A DNA stretch of 64,000 nt from an uncultured Roseburia sp. (GCA_946002055.1 CAMFYL010000003.1:1-64000), one strand, 5' to 3'; numbered from the stretch's first letter, positions 50,458 through 60,860 are shown. Made by a program: numbers and translations. The notes: generated by a model not told the origin, from the letters alone.

Positions 50458-51579
50458 ATGCAGTTGGATAGAACACTGTTATTAGAATACAACCTGCAAT
50501 GGTTTGCAAAGGATGGACCGGGCGGTGAAAAAACGGAACCCGCCACAGCTAAGAAATTAAGCGATGCCCGAAAAGAAGGTAAGGTTGCCAGAAGTCAAGA
50601 ATTGAGTGCTGCTGTAACCTTAATAGCGTTGTTTTTATTACTGCGTATTTTCATTTCCTTTTTGGGGCAAGGGTTTCTGGGAGTCTTCCATTGGATATAT
50701 GATTTGATTCCTGATATTGTGGAGTCGGAGCGCAGTGGATTGACGGTCCATACCATGTCATCAATTATTACAGAAGTGCTGTTTCAATTGTTAAAGCTTA
50801 TGGCGCCATTTTTGATTGGCGGCTTTGTTGTGGCGATTGTAATAAGCATTGTACAGGTGGGATGGCAGGTTTCAACCAAGCCGTTAGAGCCCAAGCTAGA
50901 TAAGTTTAATCCCATTAATGGATTTAAACGTATCATATCAAAAGAATCGATTTTTAACCTTTTTAAGTCCATATTAAAAATAATTTTAATTTTTTACGTG
51001 GCTTATTCTTGTATCAAAGATCAAAAAAATAATTTGTTTATGCTTTATGAGATTCCATTGAAGCAGGCGGTGGCTTTGATTGGCAGCATTATCATTGATA
51101 CAGGATTTCGTATCAGTCTGGTTTACTTGATCATAGGTCTCGCTGATTATATATATCAGAAGTATCGCTTCCAGGAAGAGATGAAGATGACCAAGCAGGA
51201 AGTGAAGGACGAATACAAGAATACAGAGGGAGATCCACAGATCAAGAGTAGACAGAGACAGCGAATGCGTGAGGCATCCCAGCGCCGTATGATGCAGGAT
51301 GTTCCAAAGGCAGATGTGGTTATCACAAACCCAACGCATTTGTCTGTTGCCATTCGCTATGATGCAACCCAGGAGAGTGCACCTACTGTGCTTGCAAAGG
51401 GTGAGGATTTCCTGGCTATGAAAATTCGAGAGACAGCAAAAGAGCACAACGTTCCAATTATGGAGAATAAGCCTCTTGCCAGAGCAATATATGCAACGGT
51501 AGATGTGGGACAGCAGATTCCACCAGAACTTTATCAGGCAGTGGCAGAAATCTTGGCTGTTGTATATAACAATCGATAA
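50458..51579 (+). CDS. flhB: Flagellar export-gate protein FlhB
   Basis: 373 residues. LQWFAKDGPGGEKTEPATAKKLSDARKEGKVARSQEL is the FlhB N-terminus. Four TM helices follow. The autocleavage motif NPTH lies at residues 291-294 (VVITNPTHLSVAIRYD). Cleavage switches export from hook to filament subunits, together with FliK. Confidence 0.96.
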   Translation: MQLDRTLLLEYNLQWFAKDGPGGEKTEPATAKKLSDARKEGKVARSQELSAAVTLIALFLLLRIFISFLGQGFLGVFHWIYDLIPDIVESERSGLTVHTMSSIITEVLFQLLKLMAPFLIGGFVVAIVISIVQVGWQVSTKPLEPKLDKFNPINGFKRIISKESIFNLFKSILKIILIFYVAYSCIKDQKNNLFMLYEIPLKQAVALIGSIIIDTGFRISLVYLIIGLADYIYQKYRFQEEMKMTKQEVKDEYKNTEGDPQIKSRQRQRMREASQRRMMQDVPKADVVITNPTHLSVAIRYDATQESAPTVLAKGEDFLAMKIRETAKEHNVPIMENKPLARAIYATVDVGQQIPPELYQAVAEILAVVYNNR

Positions 51580-51602
51580 AAGAGGAAAGGAGGAATGGAA
51601 CA

Positions 51603-53651
51603 ATGGATTTATCTAATGTAAAGAAAACTGACCTTGGCGTAGCGGCATATCTGCTAGCTGCCATTATTTTCTTTATTGTTCCAATTCCTTCTATATTATT
51701 AGATGTTATGTTGGCGCTGAATATTTCCTTTGCGCTGATTATTCTAATGAATGTGTTGTTTGTACAGGAAGTTCTTGATATGTCCTTCTTCCCAACATTA
51801 CTTTTGTTTACAACCATTTTTAGAATTTCCTTAAATGTAGCATCAACAAAGCTGATTTTAACAGATGGTTCCCCGGGAAATGTTGTAACCACCTTTGGTC
51901 AATTTGTGGGTGGGAATGATTTGATTATTGGTGCCATTGTTTTTATTATTTTGATTTTGATTCAGTTTATGGTGATCAATAAAGGTTCTGAGCGTGTGGC
52001 TGAAGTATCAGCTCGATTCACATTGGACGCAATGCCTGGTAAACAGATGGCGATTGATGCTGATCTGAATACGGGAGCGATTACAGAGAAGGAAGCTAGA
52101 GAACGAAGAGAAAAGATTCAGAATGAATCTGGATTCTTTGGCTCTATGGATGGTGCCACAAAGTATGTAAAGGGAGATGCCACAGCAGGCCTTCTGATTA
52201 CGTTTATAAATCTAATTGGTGGAACCTTAATGGGTGTACTTCGTGGTGGCATGGAATTTACAGATGCCATTCAGCAATACGGTATCCTTACGATTGGTGA
52301 TGGCCTCTGCTCACAGATTCCGTCCCTTTTGATTTCACTTGCAACGGGTATTCTTGTTACTAAGGGTTCAAAGGAAGCTGACTTTAGTGGTGTTCTTGTT
52401 AAACAGCTTTTTGGCATTCCAAAAGTTCTCTACATTGTTGGGGGAACTATGGTGTTTCTTGGAATTTTTACACCTCTTAACATTGTACTTTTCTGTGCAT
52501 TTGGCGCAGCGTTTTTGATTGCTGGTCAGTCTATTTCCAAGAGCATTGGAGAGGAGAGTATTGAAGAGGAGGTTGCAGCGGAGGAATCCGAAGCAGAAGA
52601 AATCCGTCGTCCGGAAAATGTGGTTTCTCTGTTACAGGTGGATCCAATTGAGTTGGAGTTTGGATATGGTATCATTCCACTGGCAGATGTGAATCAAGGT
52701 GGCGATTTGCTAGATCGCGTGGTAATGATTCGTAGACAGATCGCACTTGAGCTTGGTACTGTGGTTCCCATTATTCGTTTGCGCGATAACATTCAGTTGA
52801 ATCCTAACCAGTATATTATAAAAATTAAAGGTATTCAGGTGACGGAAGGGGAAATACTTTTTGATCATTACATGGCCATGAACCCAGGTTACGTTGAGGA
52901 GGAGATTACAGGTATTCCAACCTTTGAACCTTCCTTTCATTTGCCGGCACTTTGGATTACAGATGGACAGAGAGAACGGGCGGAAAGTCTGGGATATACC
53001 GTAGTGGATCCGCCGTCCATTATTGCCACTCATTTAACAGAAGTAATTCGATCACATATTTCTGAACTTCTTACGAGACAGGATGTGCAGAATCTTATTA
53101 ACAATTTGAAGGAAACCAATCCTGCACTGGTGGACGAATTGACGCCGAAATTGTTGGGGCTTGGTGAGATTCAGAAGGTATTACAGAATTTATTAAAGGA
53201 AGGTGTGTCTATTCGAGATTTGCTTTCTATTTTTGAAATCCTGGCGGATCACGCACAGACCACGAGAGATACGGATGTATTGACAGAATATGTTCGTCAG
53301 GGGTTGAAACGTGCCATATCTAGCAGATACTTTATACCAAATGAAGTTACAAGCTGCGTTACCTTAGATCCTAAGGTGGAACAGGACATTATGGGATCCA
53401 TCAAACAGACGGAGCAGGGGGCATATCTTACCCTTGATCCAGAACGTATTCGCGGTATTATGACCTCCTTAGAAGAGGAGATTTCCAAGCTTGAAGAGTT
53501 GGGAAAGCCACCAATTGTTGTGACTTCACCAATTGTTCGTATGTATTTTAAGAAGATGTCGGAAGACTATGTAAAAGATTTGATTGTAGTTTCATACAAT
53601 GAGATTGAATCTGATGTTGAATTACAGTCAGTGGGGATGGTGACAGGATAA
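51603..53651 (+). CDS. flhA: Flagellar export-gate protein FlhA
   Basis: 682 residues. The N-terminal half has about eight TM helices. SARFTLDAMPGKQMAIDADLNTGAITEKEARERREKIQNESGFFGSMDGATKYVKGDATAGLL is the FHIPEP signature. The C-terminal cytosolic domain forms a nonamer that receives chaperone-substrate complexes. GGAGG precedes the ATG. Confidence 0.97.
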   Translation: MDLSNVKKTDLGVAAYLLAAIIFFIVPIPSILLDVMLALNISFALIILMNVLFVQEVLDMSFFPTLLLFTTIFRISLNVASTKLILTDGSPGNVVTTFGQFVGGNDLIIGAIVFIILILIQFMVINKGSERVAEVSARFTLDAMPGKQMAIDADLNTGAITEKEARERREKIQNESGFFGSMDGATKYVKGDATAGLLITFINLIGGTLMGVLRGGMEFTDAIQQYGILTIGDGLCSQIPSLLISLATGILVTKGSKEADFSGVLVKQLFGIPKVLYIVGGTMVFLGIFTPLNIVLFCAFGAAFLIAGQSISKSIGEESIEEEVAAEESEAEEIRRPENVVSLLQVDPIELEFGYGIIPLADVNQGGDLLDRVVMIRRQIALELGTVVPIIRLRDNIQLNPNQYIIKIKGIQVTEGEILFDHYMAMNPGYVEEEITGIPTFEPSFHLPALWITDGQRERAESLGYTVVDPPSIIATHLTEVIRSHISELLTRQDVQNLINNLKETNPALVDELTPKLLGLGEIQKVLQNLLKEGVSIRDLLSIFEILADHAQTTRDTDVLTEYVRQGLKRAISSRYFIPNEVTSCVTLDPKVEQDIMGSIKQTEQGAYLTLDPERIRGIMTSLEEEISKLEELGKPPIVVTSPIVRMYFKKMSEDYVKDLIVVSYNEIESDVELQSVGMVTG

Positions 53652-53652
53652 A

Positions 53653-54960
53653 ATGACCATTAAGAAATTTCAGGGAAAGACAAAAGAAGAGGCGATTGCA
53701 TCGGCAAAGGCAGAGATGGGTGCCGGCGTAGTTATTATGAATGTAAAAGAGCTTCGCCCTAAGGGGCTGTTTGGCATTTTTAAAAGCAGTTCCTATGAAG
53801 TAACAGCTGCCATCGAGGATGATGCAGTGGTTCCACAGCCTTTTAGCATAGAAAAAACGGAGCCACAGATGCAGCGTCACAGAAATTTTGACGCTGTGGT
53901 AGATGAAACACTTCCTTTACCGGGACTGGGAAGTCCAGATACTTTAAGGGATGCTTTTGCTGCAGTAAATCAAGTGATTGAAGAAAAGAAGGGGCAGCCA
54001 GATGCTGCGCCTAGGACACAGAGTGTAATGACAGAGGCTGTAAAGCCTGAACCAATAAGGGCGAATACTGTAAAAGTGGAACCGGAACACAGTGCTGCAA
54101 CACAGCCGTTTATGCCCCTTGAACATATGCCTTTTGTGGAAGAAGTTTCTTCGGAACGTGAGAGTGAGAGTCAGGCATTTTATAAAATGCTATATCGCGT
54201 ACTTTTGGATAATGAAGTGGATGAGATTTATATCAATCAGTTTATGGATGATATGGATCGGGTATCACACAGCACCAATGGTTTAGATTATTTGATTTCT
54301 AACATATACCAGAAGATGATTCTGAAATTAGGACAGCCAGAAGTGATTACCCTAACAAAGAAGAAACCCAAGGTTGTTTTCTTTATTGGACCAACTGGTG
54401 TTGGTAAGACCACAACCATCGCAAAGATAGCGTCCAAATTTAAGATTGAACAGGATAAAAAAGTGGCTCTGCTCACAGCGGATACCTATCGTATCGCTGC
54501 TGCGGAACAGTTGCGTACCTATGCAAACATCCTGGATACACCCCTTTCTATTATTTATTCTCCCGAGGATATAGGAAAGGAAGTAGAGAAACTTTGTGAC
54601 TATGATTTGATTTTAGTTGATACAGCTGGCTTTTCTCACAAAAATGACGCACAGCGTGAAGATATGAAAAAACTTCTGCACAGCCTACCGGAGCAGTACG
54701 AGAGACAGATATATCTTGTGCTTAGCTCTACAACAAAGTACAAAGACTTGCAGGATATTACAGAAATATACAATGGATTTTGCCAGTTTAGTCTTATATT
54801 TACCAAGTTGGATGAGACCAGCTGTTATGGCAATATTCTGAATATGAAATTAAAAACTGGAGCACCAATTTCTTACCTTACCACTGGTCAGAATGTGCCA
54901 GACGATATTGAAATTGTTGACACACAGAAGTTGGTAAAGCAGTTGTTGGGAGGCAAGTAA
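53653..54960 (+). CDS. flhF: Flagellar SRP-type GTPase FlhF
   Basis: 435 residues. A divergent N-terminal B domain contains a variable Glu/Pro-rich region (about 90-165). The GTPase core shows VVFFIGPTGVGKTTTIAKIASKF, KVALLTADTYRIAAAEQLRTYA, LILVDTAGFSHKN and SLIFTKLDETSCYGNILN. It places the flagellum with FlhG, which is encoded immediately after (stop and start adjoin). Confidence 0.95.
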   Translation: MTIKKFQGKTKEEAIASAKAEMGAGVVIMNVKELRPKGLFGIFKSSSYEVTAAIEDDAVVPQPFSIEKTEPQMQRHRNFDAVVDETLPLPGLGSPDTLRDAFAAVNQVIEEKKGQPDAAPRTQSVMTEAVKPEPIRANTVKVEPEHSAATQPFMPLEHMPFVEEVSSERESESQAFYKMLYRVLLDNEVDEIYINQFMDDMDRVSHSTNGLDYLISNIYQKMILKLGQPEVITLTKKKPKVVFFIGPTGVGKTTTIAKIASKFKIEQDKKVALLTADTYRIAAAEQLRTYANILDTPLSIIYSPEDIGKEVEKLCDYDLILVDTAGFSHKNDAQREDMKKLLHSLPEQYERQIYLVLSSTTKYKDLQDITEIYNGFCQFSLIFTKLDETSCYGNILNMKLKTGAPISYLTTGQNVPDDIEIVDTQKLVKQLLGGK

Positions 54961-55830
54961 ATGGATCAGGCCGAACAATTACGAAATGTGATAAAACAGA
55001 AAAATCAACATAATGTAAATAACGCAAGAGTCATTACCATAACCAGCGGAAAAGGTGGCGTGGGTAAGTCTAATATGGCTGTAAACCTTGCCATATGGTT
55101 CCGAAAAATGGGACAGCGTGTCATTATCTTGGATGCAGATTTCGGATTGGCTAATGTGGAAGTAATGTTTGGAACTGTGCCAAAGTATAATCTCAGTGAT
55201 TTGATTTTTGGCGGCAAGAGCATACGCGACATTATTACCAAGGGACCTATGGATATTGGGTTTATTTCTGGCGGTTCAGGGATTGTAGATTTGAATAATC
55301 TTTCCAAAGAACAGATTACATACCTTGTTCACAGCTTATCCCTGCTCAATGATTTGTGCGACGTGTTAATCATTGATACGGGAGCTGGCGTTTCAGACGC
55401 GGTTTTGGAATTTGTTTTAGCTAGTCCGGAAGTTGTTATGGTAACAACACCAGAACCCAGCTCTTTGACGGATTCATATTCTCTGCTAAAAGCCCTATAT
55501 AAGAATCCTAAATTCATTCGAAATGGCACCAACATTCATTTGGTGGCCAATAAGGTGAATTCAGAGGCAGAGGGAGAAGCAGTTTACCAGAAACTAAGTT
55601 CTGTGGTTGAGAAGTTCTTGGATGGAAAAATTCATTATTTAGGAATGATTCCAGCGGACCCAGTGTTAGAGAAAGCAGTGAGAAATCAAAAGATGGTTTC
55701 CTTATCAGCACCAAACGCCAGATCCACCAAAGCCTTCGAAATTATTTCTCAGAATTTGATTACGGGTGATGATAAGAATCGTTATCGTTGGGGGATTACC
55801 CAGCTGTTTAGCAGTTTTGTGAATCATTAA
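54961..55830 (+). CDS. flhG: MinD-like ATPase FlhG (YlxH)
   Basis: 289 residues. The deviant Walker A motif is ITSGKGGVGKSN (27-38). VIILDADFGLANVEVMFG and LIIDTGAGVSDAVLEFV follow. VVMVTTPEPSSLTDSYSLLKAL is typical. It counts or places flagella with FlhF. No membrane-targeting helix is obvious at the C-terminus. Confidence 0.94.
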   Translation: MDQAEQLRNVIKQKNQHNVNNARVITITSGKGGVGKSNMAVNLAIWFRKMGQRVIILDADFGLANVEVMFGTVPKYNLSDLIFGGKSIRDIITKGPMDIGFISGGSGIVDLNNLSKEQITYLVHSLSLLNDLCDVLIIDTGAGVSDAVLEFVLASPEVVMVTTPEPSSLTDSYSLLKALYKNPKFIRNGTNIHLVANKVNSEAEGEAVYQKLSSVVEKFLDGKIHYLGMIPADPVLEKAVRNQKMVSLSAPNARSTKAFEIISQNLITGDDKNRYRWGITQLFSSFVNH

Positions 55831-55852
55831 TAAGTACTCGAGGAGTCGTTTT

Positions 55853-56593
55853 ATGCAAGTAAGGGACCTGATACCAGGTAGTAAAGTAGAAATTCATCTA
55901 ATTCAAAAATTGGAACAGACAAAGGAGTCTAAGGATAAATCAGGGACGTTTCTTTCTGCGATTTATGACATCAACGATGACGATACGATAGATATATATA
56001 TGCCAACGGAGAACGGCAAGCTTTTGGCTCTGCCAAAGGGGATTCGCTTTGTTTTTGAATTTATTCAGACAAAGGGTATCTTTCAAGCAGAGGGAACAGT
56101 GAAAGAGCACTTGAAAAAGGGCTCTGCGTATTTAATCCGCGTTCAACTTTCACAGTCAATGAAGAAGATACAGCGCCGTGAATATTTCCGTATGGAATGC
56201 TTGCTGCCATTGATGTTTACAGGTATTGATGAAATGACAGCTTCTTATCGTACATTAGATGAGATTCATGGATACTTGGATTTTACCAATGAACTTAAAG
56301 TCCGTGGTATGGGTACTATGCTTGATATCAGTGGGGGAGGCGCTAGATTTGTTTCCACCAATTCCTTAGAAGGCATTGAATATCTTTTGATGCAATTTAC
56401 AATTGAGCATGAGGGGCGTCAGCAGGAAATTGAGACCGTTGCCAGAATGATAAATTCAGCAAAAATGCCAGACGATAACAAATATGTACATCGCGTACAA
56501 TTTGAATATAAAGAACTAAAAGTAAAAGAGACAATCATTAGTTATATTTTTGAAGAAGAAAGACGTATTAGAAAAAAAGGACAGGGTATATAA
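55853..56593 (+). CDS. YcgR/YpfA-type PilZ c-di-GMP-binding flagellar brake
   Basis: 246 residues with an N-terminal YcgR-like domain (about 1-105) and a C-terminal PilZ domain. The c-di-GMP motif RxxxR is R109-EYF-R113 and DxSxxG is D158-I-S160-GG-G163. When bound to c-di-GMP, such proteins slow the motor. Its stop overlaps the cheB start (TATAATG). Confidence 0.9.
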   Translation: MQVRDLIPGSKVEIHLIQKLEQTKESKDKSGTFLSAIYDINDDDTIDIYMPTENGKLLALPKGIRFVFEFIQTKGIFQAEGTVKEHLKKGSAYLIRVQLSQSMKKIQRREYFRMECLLPLMFTGIDEMTASYRTLDEIHGYLDFTNELKVRGMGTMLDISGGGARFVSTNSLEGIEYLLMQFTIEHEGRQQEIETVARMINSAKMPDDNKYVHRVQFEYKELKVKETIISYIFEEERRIRKKGQGI

Positions 56594-57630
56594 TGCAAAA
56601 GATTCTTATTGTTGATAACTCTGCACTCATGAGAAGGTTCCTCTGTGATATAATTAACGCAGATAAGGATTTTCATGTAGTTGACATGAGTGCGGACGGT
56701 GAAGATGCCTACAACAAAATAACGTCTAACAGCTTTGACTTGGTTGTGATGGAGATGATTCTTCCCAAGATGGATGGCTTGACCATTCTCAAGAAACTGA
56801 AGGAAGAGAATATCACATGCAAAATTATTGCATTGACCACCTCCATTCGCGAAGACGCGGAAGAGACAGTAAAAGCGTTGGAATATGGTGCCTATGACTT
56901 TGTATCTCGCCCTGCCAGGTTGGGAGGCCAAAAGGGTGCTTTTGGCGAACAGCTCCTCTCCATTATGCATAACGCATCGGCGGGATATCCAAAAAAATCA
57001 GTGCCACCAACAATCAACAATACTGTAGCTAAGGTAAGCAATGTCGGATGGAAGCCAGAAATTGTATTTATTGCAAGCTCTACTGGTGGACCGAAGGCAT
57101 TACATACCGTGTTTGAAAGGTTAAATGGCAGCGTTAACGTGCCAATTGTCATTGTCCAGCATATGCCGAAAGGATTCACCGGTGCTCTTGCACAGCGTTT
57201 AAATCAGTTGAGTGATTTGAAGGTGAAAGAGGCCGCTGACGGAGATATTCTTCGCCCGGGATGCGCGTACATTGCACCAGGGGGATATCATATGTTGATT
57301 GCTGAAAATCACAATAAACAAGCGTATCTTAGCATCAATAACGACCCACCGATAAACAGCTTGCGCCCATGCGCAGATGTTACAATGGCTTCCTTTAACA
57401 AGACAACCTATCGCAATATTTTATGTGTTGTTTTAACAGGTATGGGAGCGGATGGCACCAATGGCATACAGGAAATGATGAAACACAAGAACCTTTATGT
57501 TATTACAGAGAGCCAGGAGACCTGTGTCGTTTATGGCATGCCAAGAAGCGTAGTACAAAACAATCTATCTAATGAATCAGCTCCGATTGAGAAGATCTCG
57601 GAGGCAATTATTAAGAAACTGGGGGGTTAG
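56593..57630 (+). CDS. cheB: CheB methylesterase with an altered receiver domain
   Basis: 345 residues. The C-terminal esterase keeps its catalytic Ser (IASSTGGPKALHTVF), His (IVQHMPKGFTGALAQRL) and Asp (LTGMGADGTNG). The N-terminal receiver is unusual: the acidic pair is Asp8-Asn9, the phosphoacceptor position is Glu54 (VVMEMILPKMDG) and the conserved Lys is Arg106 (FVSRPAR). Phosphorylation by CheA is therefore unlikely, and the esterase may be constitutive or regulated otherwise. It demethylates or deamidates chemoreceptors. No cheR is in the window. Confidence 0.9.
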   Translation: MQKILIVDNSALMRRFLCDIINADKDFHVVDMSADGEDAYNKITSNSFDLVVMEMILPKMDGLTILKKLKEENITCKIIALTTSIREDAEETVKALEYGAYDFVSRPARLGGQKGAFGEQLLSIMHNASAGYPKKSVPPTINNTVAKVSNVGWKPEIVFIASSTGGPKALHTVFERLNGSVNVPIVIVQHMPKGFTGALAQRLNQLSDLKVKEAADGDILRPGCAYIAPGGYHMLIAENHNKQAYLSINNDPPINSLRPCADVTMASFNKTTYRNILCVVLTGMGADGTNGIQEMMKHKNLYVITESQETCVVYGMPRSVVQNNLSNESAPIEKISEAIIKKLGG

Positions 57631-57634
57631 AAGA

Positions 57635-59734
57635 ATGGATGTAAGTCAATATTTGGATATTTTTATCGACGAAACCAATGGACATATTCAGGATCTGAGC
57701 GACAGTATTATGATTCTGGAGAAGGAGCCAGAGAACAAGGATGTAATTAATGAAATCTTCCGTGCTGCACATTCTCTAAAGGGAATGGCAGGAACCATGG
57801 GATTTAAGAAAATGCAACGTCTTACCCACGATATGGAGAACCTGTTCTCAGAAATACGTAATGACAACATCAAGGTTAACAGTGCTTTGATTGATATTTT
57901 GTTTAATTGCCTTGATGCAATTGAAGAATACCTTGAGACTGTGAAGGCTACCTCTAACGAAGGGGACAACGGTAACGAAGCGTTGATTCAACAATTGAAT
58001 GATTTCTTAAATGGCAATCACGATGCACCGGCTGCAGAGCCCGCAGAAAATGAGGCTGCACCTGTTAAGGATGATGCAGATAATGCTGATGCAAAGTTTT
58101 TATCCATCGATGTGGATGACATTACATGTGGCAAAATGAAAGAAGCAGAGCAGGCAGGACAAAATGTCTATGGATTAACCGTACATATTCAGAAGGATTG
58201 CCTTTTGAAGGCGGCAAGAGCTTTCTTGGTATTTAAAGCCATTGAGGACTTTGGAGAGATTTTAGTATATAGTCCAAGCTCTCAGGATATTGAAGATGAG
58301 AAATTTGACTTGGATTTCAGTTTGATTATTTGTTCTGAAAGCCAGCTGGATCCTATTTTGGCAGCAATCAAGGCTGTTTCAGAAATCGAAAAGGTAGATG
58401 CGGACAAGGTGTCATACAAAGACTTTGAAGAGAGCGAAGAGGAGAAACCACAGGAAACGGCTGTAGAAGAAACTGCAGCGCCAGCTCCTGCCAGTGCACC
58501 AGCTAGTAAGACAGCACCAGCACCACAGAAGAGTTCTTCGAGCAATAAGGCTGCTACAACCAACAAACCGGTAACAGCCCGCACGGTTCGTGTTGATATT
58601 GAGAAGTTAGACGCCTTAATGAATCAGGTCAGTGAGCTGATTATTGCTAAGAATAGTTTGGTTTCCATTAGTGACTCAGAACAGAATAGCGAATATAATT
58701 CTCAGACATTCCATGATCAGATTGAATATTTGGAGCGTATCACAACAAATCTTCATGAATCTGTTATGAAGGTTCGAATGGTTCCAATCGAAAGTGTTGT
58801 GAACAAGTTCCCGCGTATGATTCGCGACTTGAGCCGCAAGCTGAATAAGCCAATGGAACTTTATATGTCAGGTGAGGAAACAGAACTTGACCGTACGGTA
58901 GTGGATCAGATTGGTGATCCTTTGCAGCATTTGCTTCGAAACTCTGCAGATCATGGTATTGAGTCCGCAGATGAGCGTCGTAAGATAGGCAAACCAGAGA
59001 CAGGAAGTATTTTCCTGAAGGCCTTCCAGGAAGGCAATAACGTTATCATCGAGGTTCGTGATGACGGTGCCGGTATCAATACAGAAAGAGTAAAGGCTAA
59101 GGCCATTGAGCGTGGCCTTGTAACGGAAGAGCAGGCTGAGAATTTATCACAGAAGGAAATCATTGACTTTTTGTTTATGCCTAGCTTCTCTATGGCGAAG
59201 CAGATTACTGATATTTCAGGACGAGGTGTTGGATTGGATGTTGTTAAATCCAATATCGAAGCATTAGGCGGCGACGTTGAAGTCAAGAGTGCCATGGGAC
59301 AGGGCACAACCTTTATTGTGCGATTGCCATTGACACTTGCCATTATTCAGGCATTGATGGTTGAGGTTCGCAATGAAAAATATGCCATTGCTCTTGGATC
59401 TATCCAAAACATTGAAAACATTTCCGTGAATGATATCAAGTATGTTCAGGCAAAGGAAGTGATTCATCTGAGAGGACTTGTTATTCCATTGATTCGTCTG
59501 GACGAGCTTTTGGACTCTGCGCCAAAGGAAGATAATCCGGAGAATCTTACGGTTGTTGTTGTTAAAAAGGGTGATAATTACGCAGGTATTGTGGTTGACA
59601 ACTTGATTGGACAACAGGAAATCGTTATTAAGTCTTTGGGTAAATGCATTGATAACAACAAGATAATCAATGGTGCAACCATTCTTGGTGATGGTGAAGT
59701 TGCTTTGATTCTTGATGTGAATGCAATCTTTTAA
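57635..59734 (+). CDS. cheA: Chemotaxis histidine kinase CheA
   Basis: 699 residues from ATG 57635, preceded by GGGGG across the end of cheB; a longer frame from 57572 lies inside cheB and is not used. The HPt domain carries His46 (FRAAHSLKGMAGTMGF). A P2-like CheY-binding domain spans about 150-270, then an Ala/Pro/Ser-rich linker. The P3/P4 kinase shows MNQVSELIIAKNSL, HLLRNSADHGIE (N box), VRDDGAGIN (G1) and GRGVGLDVVK. The P5 CheW-like domain ends the protein. It phosphorylates CheY. Confidence 0.96.
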   Translation: MDVSQYLDIFIDETNGHIQDLSDSIMILEKEPENKDVINEIFRAAHSLKGMAGTMGFKKMQRLTHDMENLFSEIRNDNIKVNSALIDILFNCLDAIEEYLETVKATSNEGDNGNEALIQQLNDFLNGNHDAPAAEPAENEAAPVKDDADNADAKFLSIDVDDITCGKMKEAEQAGQNVYGLTVHIQKDCLLKAARAFLVFKAIEDFGEILVYSPSSQDIEDEKFDLDFSLIICSESQLDPILAAIKAVSEIEKVDADKVSYKDFEESEEEKPQETAVEETAAPAPASAPASKTAPAPQKSSSSNKAATTNKPVTARTVRVDIEKLDALMNQVSELIIAKNSLVSISDSEQNSEYNSQTFHDQIEYLERITTNLHESVMKVRMVPIESVVNKFPRMIRDLSRKLNKPMELYMSGEETELDRTVVDQIGDPLQHLLRNSADHGIESADERRKIGKPETGSIFLKAFQEGNNVIIEVRDDGAGINTERVKAKAIERGLVTEEQAENLSQKEIIDFLFMPSFSMAKQITDISGRGVGLDVVKSNIEALGGDVEVKSAMGQGTTFIVRLPLTLAIIQALMVEVRNEKYAIALGSIQNIENISVNDIKYVQAKEVIHLRGLVIPLIRLDELLDSAPKEDNPENLTVVVVKKGDNYAGIVVDNLIGQQEIVIKSLGKCIDNNKIINGATILGDGEVALILDVNAIF

Positions 59735-59751
59735 AGGGGAGGTAAATAGTC

Positions 59752-60222
59752 ATGGCAGAAGAATTGACCTTAGATGGCGTTGAGAAAGAAAAAGTACAAT
59801 ATATTGTTGTTTCTATTGGAAACGAGCATTACGGATTGGATATTTCCTATGTGGACAATATTGTTCGCATGTGCAAGATCACCAGAGTGCCAAAGGCGCC
59901 ATTCCATTATATTGGAATTATCAACTTGCGCGGCGAAGTTGTACCGTTGATGAGTCTTCGAAGAAAGATGAAATTAGATGATGATGTATTTACCGATCTT
60001 TCTCGTATTATCATCTTAAAGACTGACGAACAAGGTCTGATTGGTGTTGTTGTTGATGAAGTGAAAGAGGTAATCGCTCTTTCTACTGATGAGATTGATC
60101 ACAACACCAAGTCATCAAATACAGATAAAGACAACTATATTAATGGAATCGGCAAAAATGGTGATGAGCTGATTTCTATCTTTGAACTTTCATCCATATT
60201 AGATGAGGTGGAAGCTTCATAA
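59752..60222 (+). CDS. cheW: Chemotaxis coupling protein CheW
   Basis: 156 residues, a single CheW domain: YIVVSIGNEHYGLDISYVDNIVRMCKITRVPKAPFHYIGIINLRGEVVPLMSLRRKM. It couples receptors to CheA. Confidence 0.95.
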   Translation: MAEELTLDGVEKEKVQYIVVSIGNEHYGLDISYVDNIVRMCKITRVPKAPFHYIGIINLRGEVVPLMSLRRKMKLDDDVFTDLSRIIILKTDEQGLIGVVVDEVKEVIALSTDEIDHNTKSSNTDKDNYINGIGKNGDELISIFELSSILDEVEAS

Positions 60223-60236
60223 GCCGGAGGAAATCG

Positions 60237-60851
60237 ATGATTAGCTTACAGGAAGTTAACGAGAAATATATTGACGTATTAAAGGAGATTGGAAATATTG
60301 GTGCTGGAAATGCAACAACAGCTATTGCCAATATGTTGGGTCTTCGAATTGATATGAGCGTACCACAAGTACAATTCTTACCGGTGGAGGAGATTGGCTC
60401 CTCCATTGGTGCAGAAGATGATGTGATTGTAGGTATTATGTTAGGCGTGGAAACAGATATCGAGGGTAGTATGATGTTCCTTTTGGATATGGATTCTGCC
60501 CATCATCTGGTAAATCGTCTGATGATGCGTCCTGACGATTATGCAGAGGAGTTCGATGAGATGGACTTATCTGCAATCAAAGAAATTGGAAATATCATTG
60601 CTGGTTCATATTTGTCAGCATTGTCAGGACTTACCAATTTGGTTATTACGCCAACAGTTCCTTTTGTGGCTGTAGATATGGCCGCAGCGATTCTTAGTGT
60701 TCCTGCGGTTCAGTTTGGTATGTTTGGCGACAACGCGTTAATGATCAAAACAGAGTTTAGCGATGAATTGAAAATCAATGGCTATTTTATTTTAATGCCG
60801 GAAGAAGATTCGTACGAGAAGATATTGTCAGCATTGGGATTACCAGTTTAG
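60237..60851 (+). CDS. cheC: CheY-P phosphatase CheC
   Basis: 204 residues. Both active-site helices keep the E..N pair: VLKEIGNIGAGNATTA and AIKEIGNIIAGSYLSAL. It dephosphorylates CheY-P and interacts with CheD, encoded ten bases downstream. Confidence 0.95.
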   Translation: MISLQEVNEKYIDVLKEIGNIGAGNATTAIANMLGLRIDMSVPQVQFLPVEEIGSSIGAEDDVIVGIMLGVETDIEGSMMFLLDMDSAHHLVNRLMMRPDDYAEEFDEMDLSAIKEIGNIIAGSYLSALSGLTNLVITPTVPFVAVDMAAAILSVPAVQFGMFGDNALMIKTEFSDELKINGYFILMPEEDSYEKILSALGLPV

Positions 60852-60860
60852 GGGAAAAAT

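Noticed and set aside
57572-57634. Upstream extension of cheA
   Set aside because: The extension lies inside the cheB coding end, has a basic, non-conserved sequence, and the ATG at 57635 has a good ribosome site and a canonical HPt start.
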